From Alphaproteobacteria bacterium (GTDB lineage: Bacteria; Pseudomonadota; Alphaproteobacteria; Micavibrionales; Micavibrionaceae): a stretch of 64,000 nt of DNA. Under the pieces are notes generated by a model. It saw only the letters and a program-made list of their open reading frames with translations, made no database searches and was not told the DNA's origin. Within the stretch, counting starts at the first letter, position 1; the number at the start of each line of letters is the position of its first letter. Of this stretch, positions 53,860-62,961 are shown in pieces. Made by a program: the position numbers and the translations under genes. The stretch lies in NCBI GenBank assembly GCA_002401965.1, contig NVUR01000019.1, positions 1 through 64,000 on the forward strand, in the 5' to 3' direction.

Positions 53860-55413
53860 ATGTTTGATAGTTTGAGCGAAAAATTAGGCACTGTATTTTC
53901 AAAGTTACGCGGTAAAGCGTCTTTGAGTGAAAATGATGTCATGGCGGTCAGCCGTGAAATCCGCATCGCTTTGTTGGAGGCAGACGTTGCCCTTCCAGTC
54001 GTTAAAGAATTTATCACAACTATCAAAGACAAAGCCGTTGGCCAAAACGTGGTTAAAGGCGTAAACCCCGCGCAACAAGTCATCAAGATCGTTCATGACG
54101 CACTTGTAGACATGCTGGGCTCGACGAATGCCGAACTTCAATTTACGACATCGCCCTGCGCCTATCTTATGGTTGGTTTACAAGGATCGGGTAAAACCAC
54201 CTCGACGGCAAAAATTGCACGGCTTATCACCCAGAAGAATAACAAAAAAGTTCTGATGGCCTCACTGGACGTTTACCGTCCTGCCGCGCAAGAACAGCTT
54301 AAAATCCTTGGCGAGCAAATAGAGGTCGCCACCCTGCCAATCGTTGAAGGGCAAAAGCCTTTAGACATCGCCAAACGCGCAATGGATACCGCCCGCAAAG
54401 AAGGCTATGACGTTGTTATGCTGGATACGGCGGGTCGCCTATCTATCGATGACGAGCTGATGCAGGAAATCGAAGACATCAAGAAATTCGCAAAACCTAT
54501 CGAGACCCTTTTGGTAGCCGATGCAATGACGGGACAAGATGCGGTTAACACAGCCAAAATATTCAACGAACGCGTAGAGATCAGCGGTATCATGCTGACC
54601 CGTGTTGACGGTGATGCACGCGGCGGCGCAGCGATGAGCATGAAAGCCGTCACAGGCAAGCCGATCAAATTGCTTGGTACAGGTGAAAAATGGACAGAAG
54701 TCGAAGCCTTTCACCCTGAACGTATTGCCGGACGTATTCTTGGCATGGGTGATATTGTTTCCTTGGTGGAAAAGGCCGCCGAAACAGTGGATCAAGAAGA
54801 AGCCGCCAGAATGGCGCAGAAATTCAAGAAAGGTCAATTCGACTTTAACGACCTACTCTCCCAAATGCAGCAAATGAATAAAATGGGCGGTATGGGCGCA
54901 ATGTTAAAAATGATGCCAGGCTTAAGCGGCATGGCTGGAAAACTTGAAGAAGCCGGTATGGATGACAGCCTGATTAAAAAGCAAGAAGCCATCATCCGCG
55001 CAATGACTCCGAAGGAACGCGCAAAGCCGGAACTGCTGAATGGGTCACGTAAAAAACGTATTGCCGCAGGTTCAGGGACAAGCGTTCAGGAAATCAACAT
55101 GATCGTGAAACAGCAAAAGCAAATGCAAATGATGATGAAGAAAATGCGTAAAATGGGCAAAGGCCAAATGATGGGCATGATGAAAAACATGATGGGCGGC
55201 AAAGCGGATGAGCTGGAGCTGATGGCGCAAAGCATGGATCCTGATTCCCTTGGCGCGGCAATGGCCGAATCTTCTGCGGAGGAGAATCCACTTGGCGCAA
55301 ATCCTTTTGCAGGTGGCAGTAATCCTCTTGCCGGTATGGGGGCAATGGGCGGCGCGGGCATGCCTGCGATGCGCGGTGGAACAAAGAAAAACAGAAAGAA
55401 AAAGAAAGGGTAA
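53860..55413 (+). CDS. ffh: Signal recognition particle protein Ffh
   Basis: A 517-residue SRP54 homologue from the ATG giving MFDSLSEKLG; a longer frame starts at 53800 but lacks family support. NG domain with GLQGSGKTTSTAK near residue 106, DVYRPAAQEQL, DTAGRLSIDDEL and TRVDGDARGGAAMS. The Met-rich M domain (about 315-430) has MMPGLSGMAGK and an RIAAGSGTSVQEIN RNA-binding stretch. The tail is Gly/Met/Ala-rich with a basic end. Binds 4.5S RNA and signal sequences; the RNA gene was not found here. It starts the ffh-rpsP-rimM-trmD-rplS run. Confidence 0.95.
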   Translation: MFDSLSEKLGTVFSKLRGKASLSENDVMAVSREIRIALLEADVALPVVKEFITTIKDKAVGQNVVKGVNPAQQVIKIVHDALVDMLGSTNAELQFTTSPCAYLMVGLQGSGKTTSTAKIARLITQKNNKKVLMASLDVYRPAAQEQLKILGEQIEVATLPIVEGQKPLDIAKRAMDTARKEGYDVVMLDTAGRLSIDDELMQEIEDIKKFAKPIETLLVADAMTGQDAVNTAKIFNERVEISGIMLTRVDGDARGGAAMSMKAVTGKPIKLLGTGEKWTEVEAFHPERIAGRILGMGDIVSLVEKAAETVDQEEAARMAQKFKKGQFDFNDLLSQMQQMNKMGGMGAMLKMMPGLSGMAGKLEEAGMDDSLIKKQEAIIRAMTPKERAKPELLNGSRKKRIAAGSGTSVQEINMIVKQQKQMQMMMKKMRKMGKGQMMGMMKNMMGGKADELELMAQSMDPDSLGAAMAESSAEENPLGANPFAGGSNPLAGMGAMGGAGMPAMRGGTKKNRKKKKG

Positions 55414-55419
55414 TAAATC

Positions 55420-55818
55420 ATGACAACTAAACTGAATGCTAAACATTTCAACGAGAAATCAGAAGGTGCACTACTTGGCTATAGCTATTCTGAAAACAGA
55501 GCAACACAAGAATACGAAAATGTTCTAATAACAACTGTCAATAATAATGAGCTAAGCGCAACTTATGAGCTAGACATAGTTAAGAGTTGCGCCAACCAGT
55601 TTAAAGGAGTGTTCGTAAAAACAGTTCATACAGAGGCTGCCGACGTTGGAACCACATCAGATAACACCCCTGAGCATGCATATTTATGTACCCAACAATT
55701 TTTAATACCAAGCAAAAATGCAGATAACTTTCGTGAAACTGCATTTAGAGGGCTTGATGAGTCTAGAAATCAACATCAATTCAGACCAGAAACAGTAGAA
55801 ACAATACTAACAAGATAA
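55420..55818 (+). CDS. Unknown protein inserted between ffh and rpsP
   Basis: A 132-residue soluble protein, six bases after the ffh stop. It has mixed alpha/beta composition (YSYSENRATQEYENVLITT, CANQFKGVFVKTVHTEA) and two well separated cysteines. It does not match any family I know. In most alphaproteobacteria ffh and rpsP are neighbours, so this is an insertion. Codon use looks more AT-rich than its neighbours. Confidence 0.6.
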   Translation: MTTKLNAKHFNEKSEGALLGYSYSENRATQEYENVLITTVNNNELSATYELDIVKSCANQFKGVFVKTVHTEAADVGTTSDNTPEHAYLCTQQFLIPSKNADNFRETAFRGLDESRNQHQFRPETVETILTR

Positions 55819-55853
55819 ATAACCATTCATTTTATTATTAAAGGAGAAAGACT

Positions 55854-56306
55854 ATGGCACTATCAATCAGACTATCTAGAGGCGGACGTAAAAAACGCCC
55901 ATTCTACCGCATCGTTGTTGCGGATAAACGCATGCCACGTGATGGGCGTTACATTGAAAAACTGGGCACATATAACCCGCTTTTAAATGATGATAACGAT
56001 CAACGCGTACAGCTTGTTGAAGAGCGCATCAAATATTGGCTTGGCGAAGGTGCACAACCATCAGAGCGTGTTGCAATTTTCTTGGGTAAAGCCGGTATCA
56101 TCGATATGCCTGCACAACCAAACCGCCCGAACAAAGCAGAGCCTTCCGAGAAGACGAAGCTAAAACTTGCGGATAAACAAGAAAAAGTTGCCGCAGCAAA
56201 AGAAGCAGCAGAAGCCGCTGAAGCAGAAGCCAAGGAAGCCGCAAAAGCCGCCACCGAAGCTCCAGCCGAGGAAACTAAAGCTGAAGAAGAAAAGGCTGCT
56301 GAATAA
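55854..56306 (+). CDS. rpsP: 30S ribosomal protein S16
   Basis: A 150-residue S16. The core (residues 1-85) opens [34 protein letters not shown]. After about residue 100 comes an Ala/Glu/Lys-rich helical extension ([18 protein letters not shown]), longer than in most bacteria but common in alphaproteobacteria. Strong AAGGAG site. A terminator follows the stop, so rimM downstream probably needs read-through or its own promoter. Confidence 0.95.
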   Translation: MALSIRLSRGGRKKRPFYRIVVADKRMPRDGRYIEKLGTYNPLLNDDNDQRVQLVEERIKYWLGEGAQPSERVAIFLGKAGIIDMPAQPNRPNKAEPSEKTKLKLADKQEKVAAAKEAAEAAEAEAKEAAKAATEAPAEETKAEEEKAAE

Positions 56307-56348
56307 GTTTATTCTTATTTGGATGCATAGAAATTATGACCAGCCCCT

Positions 56349-56379
56349 AAACACCTAAAAATAGTGTTTTTTCTTTTTG
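56349..56379 (+). terminator. Terminator-like hairpin after rpsP
   Basis: AAACAC and GTGTTT form a 6-bp stem with a nine-base loop, followed directly by TTTCTTTTT. It lies 43 bases after the rpsP stop and just before the structured repeat element upstream of rimM. The weak stem suggests partial termination. Confidence 0.6.
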
Positions 56380-56380
56380 A

Positions 56381-56463
56381 TTACACTAGGCAACCGAGGC
56401 GATTAAAATTTTAGCGTATTTATATACGTGAATTTTATGAGACCGAAGGATAACGAAGTGTAA
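56381..56463 (+). repeat. Structured intergenic element, copy 1 (before rimM)
   Basis: Copy 1 of a two-copy element (other copy 62891-62952). Outer stem: TTACAC (56381-56386) with GTGTAA (56458-56463). Inside it are the conserved GGCAACCGAGGC on the left and CCGAAGGATAACGAAG on the right. An inner hairpin holds the core GCGTATTTATATACG (56414-56428) on a TAAAATT/AATTTTA stem. It ends directly at the GTG/ATG start region of rimM. It could be a mobile MITE-like repeat, a regulatory RNA leader, or both. Confidence 0.7.
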
Positions 56464-56982
56464 GTGAAAATGGAAAATACTAAAAAGCGTATTTGCGTAG
56501 GCAAAATATCCTCTTCACATGGTGTTAGGGGGCTGGTTAAAATTATACCTTTTTGTGAGGATACCAGCCTTTTAAACGGCGTTCTCTATACGGATAAAAC
56601 GGGCAATGAAACGCTCGACATCACACTGAAAAACTCCATGGGTAAATCTATTCTGGCGCAAATTGATGGCGTCACCACACCAGAACAGGCCAAGTTACTC
56701 AAACACTCTCTATACATTTCGCGTGAAACATTACCTGAAATCAAAAGCAGTGATGAATTCTATATTGAGGATCTTGCCAATTTGGACGTACAAAATCCCA
56801 AAGGTGATAAAATCGGCACAGTGATTACAGTGCAAAATTACGGCGCTGGTGACTTACTGGAAATCAAACCAAAATCAGGCACATCATTCTTCGTCCCCTT
56901 TCAAGATGAATATGTTCGCGATATAAACCTTGATGAAAAATATGTTACCGTTGAGAACGCTGAACGTTTTATAATTGAGTGA
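56464..56982 (+). CDS. rimM: Ribosome maturation factor RimM
   Basis: A 172-residue RimM. Two starts are possible: GTG at 56464 or ATG at 56470, both placed against the structured element. N-terminal RimM beta barrel with CVGKISSSHGVRGLVKIIPF and C-terminal PRC domain with DEFYIEDLANLDV and FFVPFQDEYV. It helps 30S maturation and binds S19. Its stop is one base before the trmD start. Confidence 0.92.
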   Translation: MKMENTKKRICVGKISSSHGVRGLVKIIPFCEDTSLLNGVLYTDKTGNETLDITLKNSMGKSILAQIDGVTTPEQAKLLKHSLYISRETLPEIKSSDEFYIEDLANLDVQNPKGDKIGTVITVQNYGAGDLLEIKPKSGTSFFVPFQDEYVRDINLDEKYVTVENAERFIIE

Positions 56983-56983
56983 T

Positions 56984-57700
56984 ATGAGCAATTGGCACGT
57001 AAACCTACTCACCCTGTTTCCTGACATGTTTCCAGGCAGCCTTGGGCAATCCCTCAGCGGTAGAGCGTTGGAAAAAGACCTGTGGTCGTATTCTTGCGTT
57101 GATATTCGTGACTTCGGAACAGGCACGCATAAAAACGTCGATGACACGCCATTTGGCGGTGGAGCAGGCATGGTGATGCGCGCCGATATTATCGAAGCTG
57201 CATTGCTTTCAATCCCGAAGCCACAACAAGGGCGCATAATTTATATGAGCCCACGCGGAAAGCCTTTAACACAGGATCTGGTGCAAGAACTCTCCACGCA
57301 ACAAACGCTCACCATTCTATGCGGACGCTATGAAGGTGTCGATCAACGCGGTTTAGATGCACACGAGATAGAGGAAATCAGCATTGGTGACTATGTTCTA
57401 TCCGGCGGTGAGCCTGCCGCAATGATCTTGATGGATGCGTGTATCCGCCTACTGGACGGCGTTATGGGCAATAATGCAACACCGGATGATGAGAGCTTTT
57501 CCAACGGCCTTCTAGAGTATCCGCACTATACCCGTCCTGCGGATTGGACAGACAACGCAGGCACAAGGCATACCATTCCCGATATCCTGACATCTGGGCA
57601 TCATAAAAACATTAAGGAATGGCGATTAAAACAATCCGAAAGCCTGACACAGCAACGCCGCCCCGATCTTTGGGAATGTTACCAAAAGAGTAAAAAATAA
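56984..57700 (+). CDS. trmD: tRNA (guanine-N1)-methyltransferase TrmD
   Basis: A 238-residue SPOUT enzyme that makes m1G37. The start is the ATG one base after the rimM stop. Marks: LLTLFPDMFPG, DTPFGGGAGMVM, LCGRYEGVDQRGLD near residue 113 (SAM-binding trefoil knot) and YVLSGGEPAAM. Normal length. Precedes rplS by 116 bases. Confidence 0.95.
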   Translation: MSNWHVNLLTLFPDMFPGSLGQSLSGRALEKDLWSYSCVDIRDFGTGTHKNVDDTPFGGGAGMVMRADIIEAALLSIPKPQQGRIIYMSPRGKPLTQDLVQELSTQQTLTILCGRYEGVDQRGLDAHEIEEISIGDYVLSGGEPAAMILMDACIRLLDGVMGNNATPDDESFSNGLLEYPHYTRPADWTDNAGTRHTIPDILTSGHHKNIKEWRLKQSESLTQQRRPDLWECYQKSKK

Positions 57701-57816
57701 CTTGTTATTTACCAATGGATGCTATAAAAAGGGCGCGAATTGGAGTAATCCGCTAAAAAATATAATTGAGTCGCCAGAATAAATTCTGAAATCGGGCTCT
57801 GATAAAGGAAAATACA

Positions 57817-58242
57817 ATGAATATACTACAAAAATTCGAAGCAAAGCAGCTCGAAGAACTAAAATCTAAAAAAGAAATCCCGAATTTTGGTCCGGGTGAC
57901 ACTGTTAGAGTAAACGTGAAAATCAAAGAAGGTACGCGTGAGCGTATTCAGGCCTATGAAGGTGTTTGTATCTCTCGTGAAGGTGGCAGCATCAACGAAA
58001 ACTTCACAGTGCGTAAAATAAGTTACGGTGAAGGTGTTGAGCGTGTGTTCCCACTTTGGAGTACCCGTATCGATTCAATCGAACTTATTCGTCGCGGTTC
58101 TGTAAGACGCGCCAAGTTGTACTATCTTCGTGAACTTCGCGGTAAGAAAGCCCGTATTACCGAGCGTACAAGCGGACACGGTATTGACAAGACTGTCGAG
58201 AAAAAAGGTAAGAAAGCCAAAAAAGCAGCCGCTAAAAAATAG
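57817..58242 (+). CDS. rplS: 50S ribosomal protein L19
   Basis: A 141-residue L19: [26 protein letters not shown] and [20 protein letters not shown] are family marks, ending with [16 protein letters not shown] Lys/Ala-rich tail ([13 protein letters not shown]) is extra compared with E. coli. Clear AAGGA upstream. A strong terminator follows. Confidence 0.96.
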   Translation: MNILQKFEAKQLEELKSKKEIPNFGPGDTVRVNVKIKEGTRERIQAYEGVCISREGGSINENFTVRKISYGEGVERVFPLWSTRIDSIELIRRGSVRRAKLYYLRELRGKKARITERTSGHGIDKTVEKKGKKAKKAAAKK

Positions 58243-58272
58243 CTGCATTTCATTCTTTAAAGTTTTTAAATC

Positions 58273-58299
58273 AGAGCCCCGTTTTCGAGGGCTCTTTTT
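58273..58299 (+). terminator. Rho-independent terminator after rplS
   Basis: AGAGCCC and GGGCTCT form a 7-bp stem around a short loop, followed by TTTTT. Ends the rpsP-rplS group 31 bases after the stop. Confidence 0.9.
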
Positions 58300-58520
58300 G
58301 TATCGAATATCTCAATATTTATATAGTTTGTTTGTAGAATTTTTTGCACAAAGGCCACTTATTGCCAACTTAAGGAACTGTAGAGACAATTCACCTTATT
58401 ACCACCAATAAAATATCATTATATTCCTATAATATCAATAAATTAATGATAATGACAAAAGAATGGCGCTCCGTATATATAAAGCGCACCTCTATATTAT
58501 ATACCGAATAAGATCAAAAA

Positions 58521-59228
58521 TTACGGCTTAGCCGAAAAGCCAATTTCAGGCGTACTAATCAGAGCATTATCATTTCCTAATTCTTCAACAATAGCCCTCT
58601 TTTGATCCATTGTTAATTCCGCGCCTTGTAATCCCGCCTCTATAGAATTTAAGATACCCTCTGCATTTAACGCCATATCCACACTCACCAAAATCGCATT
58701 AATTGAATCGATACTGGCGCTGATCTCTTCCAAATTATCTTGTGGAGCCAACGGATCAAGCTCTCCTGAACCCGTGCAAACAGCCTCAGGCGCAGCATTA
58801 TTCATAAGATCTCCTCTTATCCTCTCAAGAGCGATTTTTATTTCCGGTAAATCTTCTGCTGTGATGCTGTAAGGCATTCCAAAATCAAATGGTAAATACC
58901 CGTACTCACCCACATTATAAGCGGCAAAATTCTCCATAATGACATTAGCACCATTACCTGCCGTCGCAGTAGCATTTGCGCCACTAGCGTCATTTCTCAA
59001 ATCAGATATATCCTTAAACACGATACCACCATCGGATTTTTGTGCGTCAATTTCCTTTTGTGGCATGTAGATATACTCACCAACACCATCTTTACTGACA
59101 AACAATAACACATCACCAGATACAGCGTGCGTTCCGACATCAAGTTCTACAACCACACCATAATCCTTAAGGTCTTCCCCTCCAAAAACCCCATTCGTCA
59201 AATCTGTAAGATATTCAATAGCACCCAT
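58521..59228 (-). CDS. Hypothetical acidic protein between rplS and leuC
   Basis: A 235-residue acidic protein, no signal. The first 110 residues look beta-rich (VVVELDVGTHAVSGDVLLFVS, YIYMPQKEID); the rest has helices (IDSINAILVSVDMALNAEGILNSIEAGLQ). One cysteine. No family recognised. It stands on the minus strand between two + operons, separated by about 220 AT-rich bases from the rplS terminator and 160 from leuC. Confidence 0.55.
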   Translation of the reverse strand: MGAIEYLTDLTNGVFGGEDLKDYGVVVELDVGTHAVSGDVLLFVSKDGVGEYIYMPQKEIDAQKSDGGIVFKDISDLRNDASGANATATAGNGANVIMENFAAYNVGEYGYLPFDFGMPYSITAEDLPEIKIALERIRGDLMNNAAPEAVCTGSGELDPLAPQDNLEEISASIDSINAILVSVDMALNAEGILNSIEAGLQGAELTMDQKRAIVEELGNDNALISTPEIGFSAKP

Positions 59229-59331
59229 TATTTATTACCTAATTTTTATATTCACCCAGAGCCTTTATGACTCCATTTATCTGCATTGTAAAACAAAGGC
59301 CCTCATATAAGTAACTTTTTTCACCTAAATC

Positions 59332-59360
59332 TCGACAAAATGCACATTTCAAATTATACC
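59332..59360 (+). promoter_or_regulatory. Candidate promoter of the leuC operon
   Basis: TCGACA (59332-59337), a 17-base spacer, TATACC (59355-59360). Moderate matches; about 30 bases from the first start codon. No leader peptide or leucine attenuator is visible in the short leader. Confidence 0.42.
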
Positions 59361-59388
59361 CTAACGTAAGCATAATTTAGAGTAGAGA

Positions 59389-60801
59389 ATGAGAAGTCAC
59401 ATGGAACCACGTACTTTATATCAAAAAATTTGGGACGATCACGTGATAGAGCAAAGCGATGATGGCACATGCCTGATTTATATAGACCGCCATTTGGTGC
59501 ATGAAGTGACCTCTCCGCAAGCGTTTGAAGGTCTGCGGATGGCTGGTCGTAAAGTACGCAAGGTCGAAAATACTCTGGCGGTTATGGATCATAATGTGCC
59601 AACGACTGATCGCTCTAAACCGATTGAAGAAAAGGATAGTCGTATCCAAATTGAGACACTGCGCCAAAACTGCGAAGAGTTCGGCGTGCAACTGTTTGAC
59701 CTGCTCGACAGCCGCCAAGGCATTGTCCATATAGTTGGGCCGGAGCAAGGCTTTACTCAGCCTGGTATGACCATTGTTTGTGGCGACAGCCATACCTCCA
59801 CCCATGGTGCGTTCGGTGCATTGGCCTTTGGTATTGGCACATCAGAAGTAGAACATGTTCTGGCAACCCAAACACTAATCCAAAGCCCTGCCAAAAACAT
59901 GCGTGTTACGGTCAATGGTGATTTGCCCGTTGGTGTAACAGCGAAGGATATGATCCTTGTTATTATTGGTAAAATGGGAACAGCGGGCGGTACAGGGCAT
60001 GTGATTGAATATCATGGCGACGCGTTTAAGGCTCTGTCCATGGATGGGCGAATGACGGTGTGCAATATGTCGATTGAAGGCGGCGCGCGCGCTGGCCTAA
60101 TTGCGCCAGACGAAACAACTTTCAAATATTTAAAAGGTCGCCCGATGGCACCACAAGGTGCGGATTGGGACAAAGCCATTGCATACTGGAAAACCCTGTT
60201 CTCTGATGAGGGCGCGGCATACGACAAAGAAATCGTTATTGATGCGTCGACTATTACCCCTACCGTTACATGGGGCACAACCCCTGAGGACGTGGTCTCC
60301 ATCACAGGCAAAGTCCCTGCCCCGTCCGATTTTGATGATCCGAACAAACAAGAATCGGTTAAGCGGATGCTGGACTATATGGGTTTAACCGCAGGTACTA
60401 AAATTCAAGATATCGCCATTGATAAAGTCTTCGTTGGGTCTTGCACCAATGCACGAATCGAAGATCTACGCGAAGTCGCCGCCATCGCCAAAGGCAAAAA
60501 AGTCGCCGATGGTGTGGGCGCAATGGTTGTCCCTGGCTCTGGTCTTGTAAAGGCACAAGCCGAAGCCGAAGGCATCGCCGATATTCTGATCGAAGCTGGC
60601 TTTGATTGGCGTGAACCGGGGTGCTCTATGTGTCTTGGCATGAATCCCGATCAATTAGAGCCAGGTGAACGTTGCGCCTCTACCTCCAACCGTAATTTCG
60701 AAGGTCGTCAAGGACGCGGAGGACGCACACATCTTCTAAGCCCCGCAATGGCAGCAGCAGCAGCAATCACAGGAAAGCTGACTGATGTTCGGGATCTCTA
60801 A
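59389..60801 (+). CDS. leuC: 3-isopropylmalate dehydratase large subunit
   Basis: A 470-residue aconitase-family enzyme. Fe-S cluster cysteines are in [13 protein letters not shown] near residue 348 and [10 protein letters not shown] near 408. Opening [13 protein letters not shown] and [24 protein letters not shown] are typical. The inner ATG at residue 5 is an equally good start. With LeuD it isomerises 2-isopropylmalate. It overlaps the HD-GYP-like gene by 17 bases, and leuD follows only after two foreign genes. Confidence 0.95.
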   Translation: MRSHMEPRTLYQKIWDDHVIEQSDDGTCLIYIDRHLVHEVTSPQAFEGLRMAGRKVRKVENTLAVMDHNVPTTDRSKPIEEKDSRIQIETLRQNCEEFGVQLFDLLDSRQGIVHIVGPEQGFTQPGMTIVCGDSHTSTHGAFGALAFGIGTSEVEHVLATQTLIQSPAKNMRVTVNGDLPVGVTAKDMILVIIGKMGTAGGTGHVIEYHGDAFKALSMDGRMTVCNMSIEGGARAGLIAPDETTFKYLKGRPMAPQGADWDKAIAYWKTLFSDEGAAYDKEIVIDASTITPTVTWGTTPEDVVSITGKVPAPSDFDDPNKQESVKRMLDYMGLTAGTKIQDIAIDKVFVGSCTNARIEDLREVAAIAKGKKVADGVGAMVVPGSGLVKAQAEAEGIADILIEAGFDWREPGCSMCLGMNPDQLEPGERCASTSNRNFEGRQGRGGRTHLLSPAMAAAAAITGKLTDVRDL

Positions 60802-61474
60802 TACCAAAGACTGGCCAAGCTCATTTGATTTTGACACGGATGAAACCTGCCAAACGGTTTTCAAGCCCTTTATCGAAAACGAGATGACGCAGCTAAAAGC
60901 CTATGACGCAGAACGCCCCAACGATATAACTTACATTTTCCATGAACATGCACAGCGCGTTGCAGATAACATGAAAAAAACCTGCCTGCATATTGGACTG
61001 AGTGATGTGATCGCCAATAATATGTATTGGGCGATTCTACCGCATGATATCGGTAAGAAAAATATGCCTTTAGATATATGGGATACAGATGAAAAACCGC
61101 AAGACAGCCTCAAAAAATATCGCCGTACGCATACATTACTGGGCGCGCAGATTGTGCAAGAATATTTCCCCGATATCGTTCACCCGTTTAAAGACCTGAT
61201 GATTGATATTATGGCAAATCATCACGAACAACTGGACAGCAATGGCACACACGGCGTTGCAGGAGATAGCCTCTCTGCCATTGTAGAGGCCTATGACGGC
61301 TGGCGCATCTGGCGTCCGCATTTCGAAGATCGCGATATTTCAATTCCCGCCGTATTAGAACGCATGCGCGCAGAAAAAGGCGCAGAAATTTTTGATATGG
61401 ATTTGTTCGAATCCTTTGCAGAAATGAAAATGATGGAATATAAAAGTACCTCACAGCTTGGGGATCAAAAATAA
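60785..61474 (+). CDS. HD-GYP-like phosphohydrolase with altered signature
   Basis: A 229-residue HD-domain protein inside the leu operon. It follows the HD-GYP plan: HEHAQRV, then [12 protein letters not shown] near residue 85, [10 protein letters not shown] near 118, [13 protein letters not shown] near 143, AYDGW, and a helix [11 protein letters not shown]. The metal histidines/aspartate are kept, but the GYP triplet reads GTH. HD-GYP proteins hydrolyse cyclic di-GMP; this one may have changed substrate. Overlaps leuC by 17 bases and the next gene by one (TAATG). Confidence 0.72.
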   Translation: MFGISNTKDWPSSFDFDTDETCQTVFKPFIENEMTQLKAYDAERPNDITYIFHEHAQRVADNMKKTCLHIGLSDVIANNMYWAILPHDIGKKNMPLDIWDTDEKPQDSLKKYRRTHTLLGAQIVQEYFPDIVHPFKDLMIDIMANHHEQLDSNGTHGVAGDSLSAIVEAYDGWRIWRPHFEDRDISIPAVLERMRAEKGAEIFDMDLFESFAEMKMMEYKSTSQLGDQK

Positions 61475-62250
61475 TGAACGTTTTCACAAAACGAACAAAT
61501 TTTATTTGTCTATTTCTAGGCGCGCTGCTCTGTGTTTTTGCGGGCGCTCTATTCATAAGCAGCACATCTTACGCAAAGACAAAGAACGCGCCGACATCAA
61601 AAGAAAGTTTCCTGAAAGCATGGAAAGCGTATCAAAAAAACCTACCAACAACGGTTACGTTTGAAGAAACGGGTGAACCCAATACATACATATATGAAAC
61701 AACCCTGTTCCCATATAAAGGAAAAATGAAAATCTTAAATGTCGTGGTTGATAGAAACCTCAGCTATTACTACGATTATGATCTCAATTCGGACGATGTA
61801 CTCAAGGGTACTGTCGAAATAGAATTCCCTGACCTAGAGGAAGATTTCTTTCAAATACATTCCCACAGCTCCGCCCTTTGGGAAAGACAAAATTTTCTGT
61901 TTTTTATTGATAATCGCTGGATCGGCGCGGATCAATGGCGTGAATTCGAAGATGAAAACGAAATATCAACAGCACACGCACAATGTGCGCCCTCCAAATT
62001 CTGGTCTAAAGACAATAAAATTTTAACGGCATTTATCCCCCTTGGCGTCTTTGTCTTGGTTTTTATTTTCGTTATATCAAGATCAAATAAAATGCAGAAA
62101 AAGCAAATCGAGAAATATGACCTATCCATGCAACGTCAGGAAGACGCCATAAAACAGCAACAGCAAGCCTTCAAACTCGCCGAAGAGTCTCTTGCCCTTC
62201 AAAAAGAACAAACAGATTACCTCCGTCAATTACTTAAAGATAAAAAATAA
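61474..62250 (+). CDS. Signal-anchored membrane protein with C-terminal coiled coil
   Basis: A 258-residue protein between leuC and leuD. N-terminal hydrophobic signal (residues about 10-30, FICLFLGALLCVFAGALF), a domain outside the membrane (about 35-175) rich in Tyr/Asp, a membrane segment (about 188-207, ILTAFIPLGVFVLVFIFVIS), then a cytoplasmic Gln/Lys coiled coil to the end (QKKQIEKYDLS...LLKDKK). No family recognised. It starts on the stop of the HD-GYP-like gene and ends on the leuD start, so it is tightly coupled to both. It may be a receptor partner of the HD-GYP-like protein (inference). Confidence 0.7.
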   Translation: MNVFTKRTNFICLFLGALLCVFAGALFISSTSYAKTKNAPTSKESFLKAWKAYQKNLPTTVTFEETGEPNTYIYETTLFPYKGKMKILNVVVDRNLSYYYDYDLNSDDVLKGTVEIEFPDLEEDFFQIHSHSSALWERQNFLFFIDNRWIGADQWREFEDENEISTAHAQCAPSKFWSKDNKILTAFIPLGVFVLVFIFVISRSNKMQKKQIEKYDLSMQRQEDAIKQQQQAFKLAEESLALQKEQTDYLRQLLKDKK

Positions 62251-62855
62251 TGGAAGCCTTCACAAAATTAAGCGCCCGCGCCGCGCCTTTGAACATGATT
62301 AATATCGACACAGATATCATCATCCCCAAGCAATTTCTGAAAACGGTTAAACGTACAGGTCTTGGGGTAAGCGCATTTTATAACCTCCGCTATGACGATC
62401 AGGGCGCAGAAAACCCTGATTTTATTTTGAACAAGCCCGAATATAAAGGCGCGGAAATACTGATTACGGGCGAGAATTTCGGCTGTGGCTCATCTCGGGA
62501 ACATGCACCATGGGCGATTTTGGATATGGGTATCCGCTGTATTATCTCCAGCAGTTTTGCCGACATTTTCTTTAATAACAGCTTCAAAAATGGCATTCTG
62601 CCCATCGAATTACCACAGAAACAAGTTGATGCCTTAATGAAAGAGGTCAGCGACAACCCTGACGCCATCATCGAAGTTGATTTGAAAAAACAAACGATTA
62701 CACGTGGTAATAAATTCTCATACAGCTTTAATGTCGACCCCTTCCGCAAGCGTTGCTTACTGGGCGGGCTGGATGATATTGGCTTAACGATGCAGAAAAA
62801 TAACGTGATCTCTGAATTTGAAAAAAACCGTAATACTGACAAACCTTGGATATAA
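62250..62855 (+). CDS. leuD: 3-isopropylmalate dehydratase small subunit
   Basis: A 201-residue LeuD: opening NMINIDTDIIIPKQFLKT, then GENFGCGSSREHAPWAI near residue 72, GIRCIISSSFADIFFNN and the C-terminal FKKRCLLGGLDDIGLTMQ-type end (here FRKRCLLGGLDDIG). It completes the LeuCD enzyme. Starts at the stop of the coiled-coil gene (TAATG). The structured element lies just after. Confidence 0.95.
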   Translation: MEAFTKLSARAAPLNMINIDTDIIIPKQFLKTVKRTGLGVSAFYNLRYDDQGAENPDFILNKPEYKGAEILITGENFGCGSSREHAPWAILDMGIRCIISSSFADIFFNNSFKNGILPIELPQKQVDALMKEVSDNPDAIIEVDLKKQTITRGNKFSYSFNVDPFRKRCLLGGLDDIGLTMQKNNVISEFEKNRNTDKPWI

Positions 62856-62890
62856 AAAACTTAAATAGCCTAGTCACACAGATTTATTTT

Positions 62891-62952
62891 CCTACAAGGC
62901 ATGAGGCACGTAGGCGTATTTTAATACGGTAGTGACGAAATAACGATGTAGG
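62891..62952 (+). repeat. Structured intergenic element, copy 2 (before leuB)
   Basis: Copy 2 of the element also found at 56381-56463. Outer stem: CCTACA (62891-62896) with TGTAGG (62947-62952). Conserved inner strands are AAGGCATGAGGC and CGAAATAACGATG, and the core hairpin is GCGTATTTTAATACG (62914-62928) on a CACgTA/TAGTG stem. The closing stem differs from copy 1 in sequence but not in pairing. Its 3' arm overlaps TAGGAG, the ribosome-binding site of leuB, so folding would hide that site. Confidence 0.72.
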
Positions 62953-62961
62953 AGAAAAAAT

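Noticed and set aside
55072-55451. Long minus-strand frames opposite the Ffh M domain
   Set aside because: His/Phe/Cys-rich peptides are the antisense of Met/Lys/Gly codons; shadow of ffh.
56381-62952. Reading the two structured elements as a CRISPR remnant
   Set aside because: Only two copies 6.4 kb apart, both intergenic, with internal covarying stems and no spacers or cas genes.
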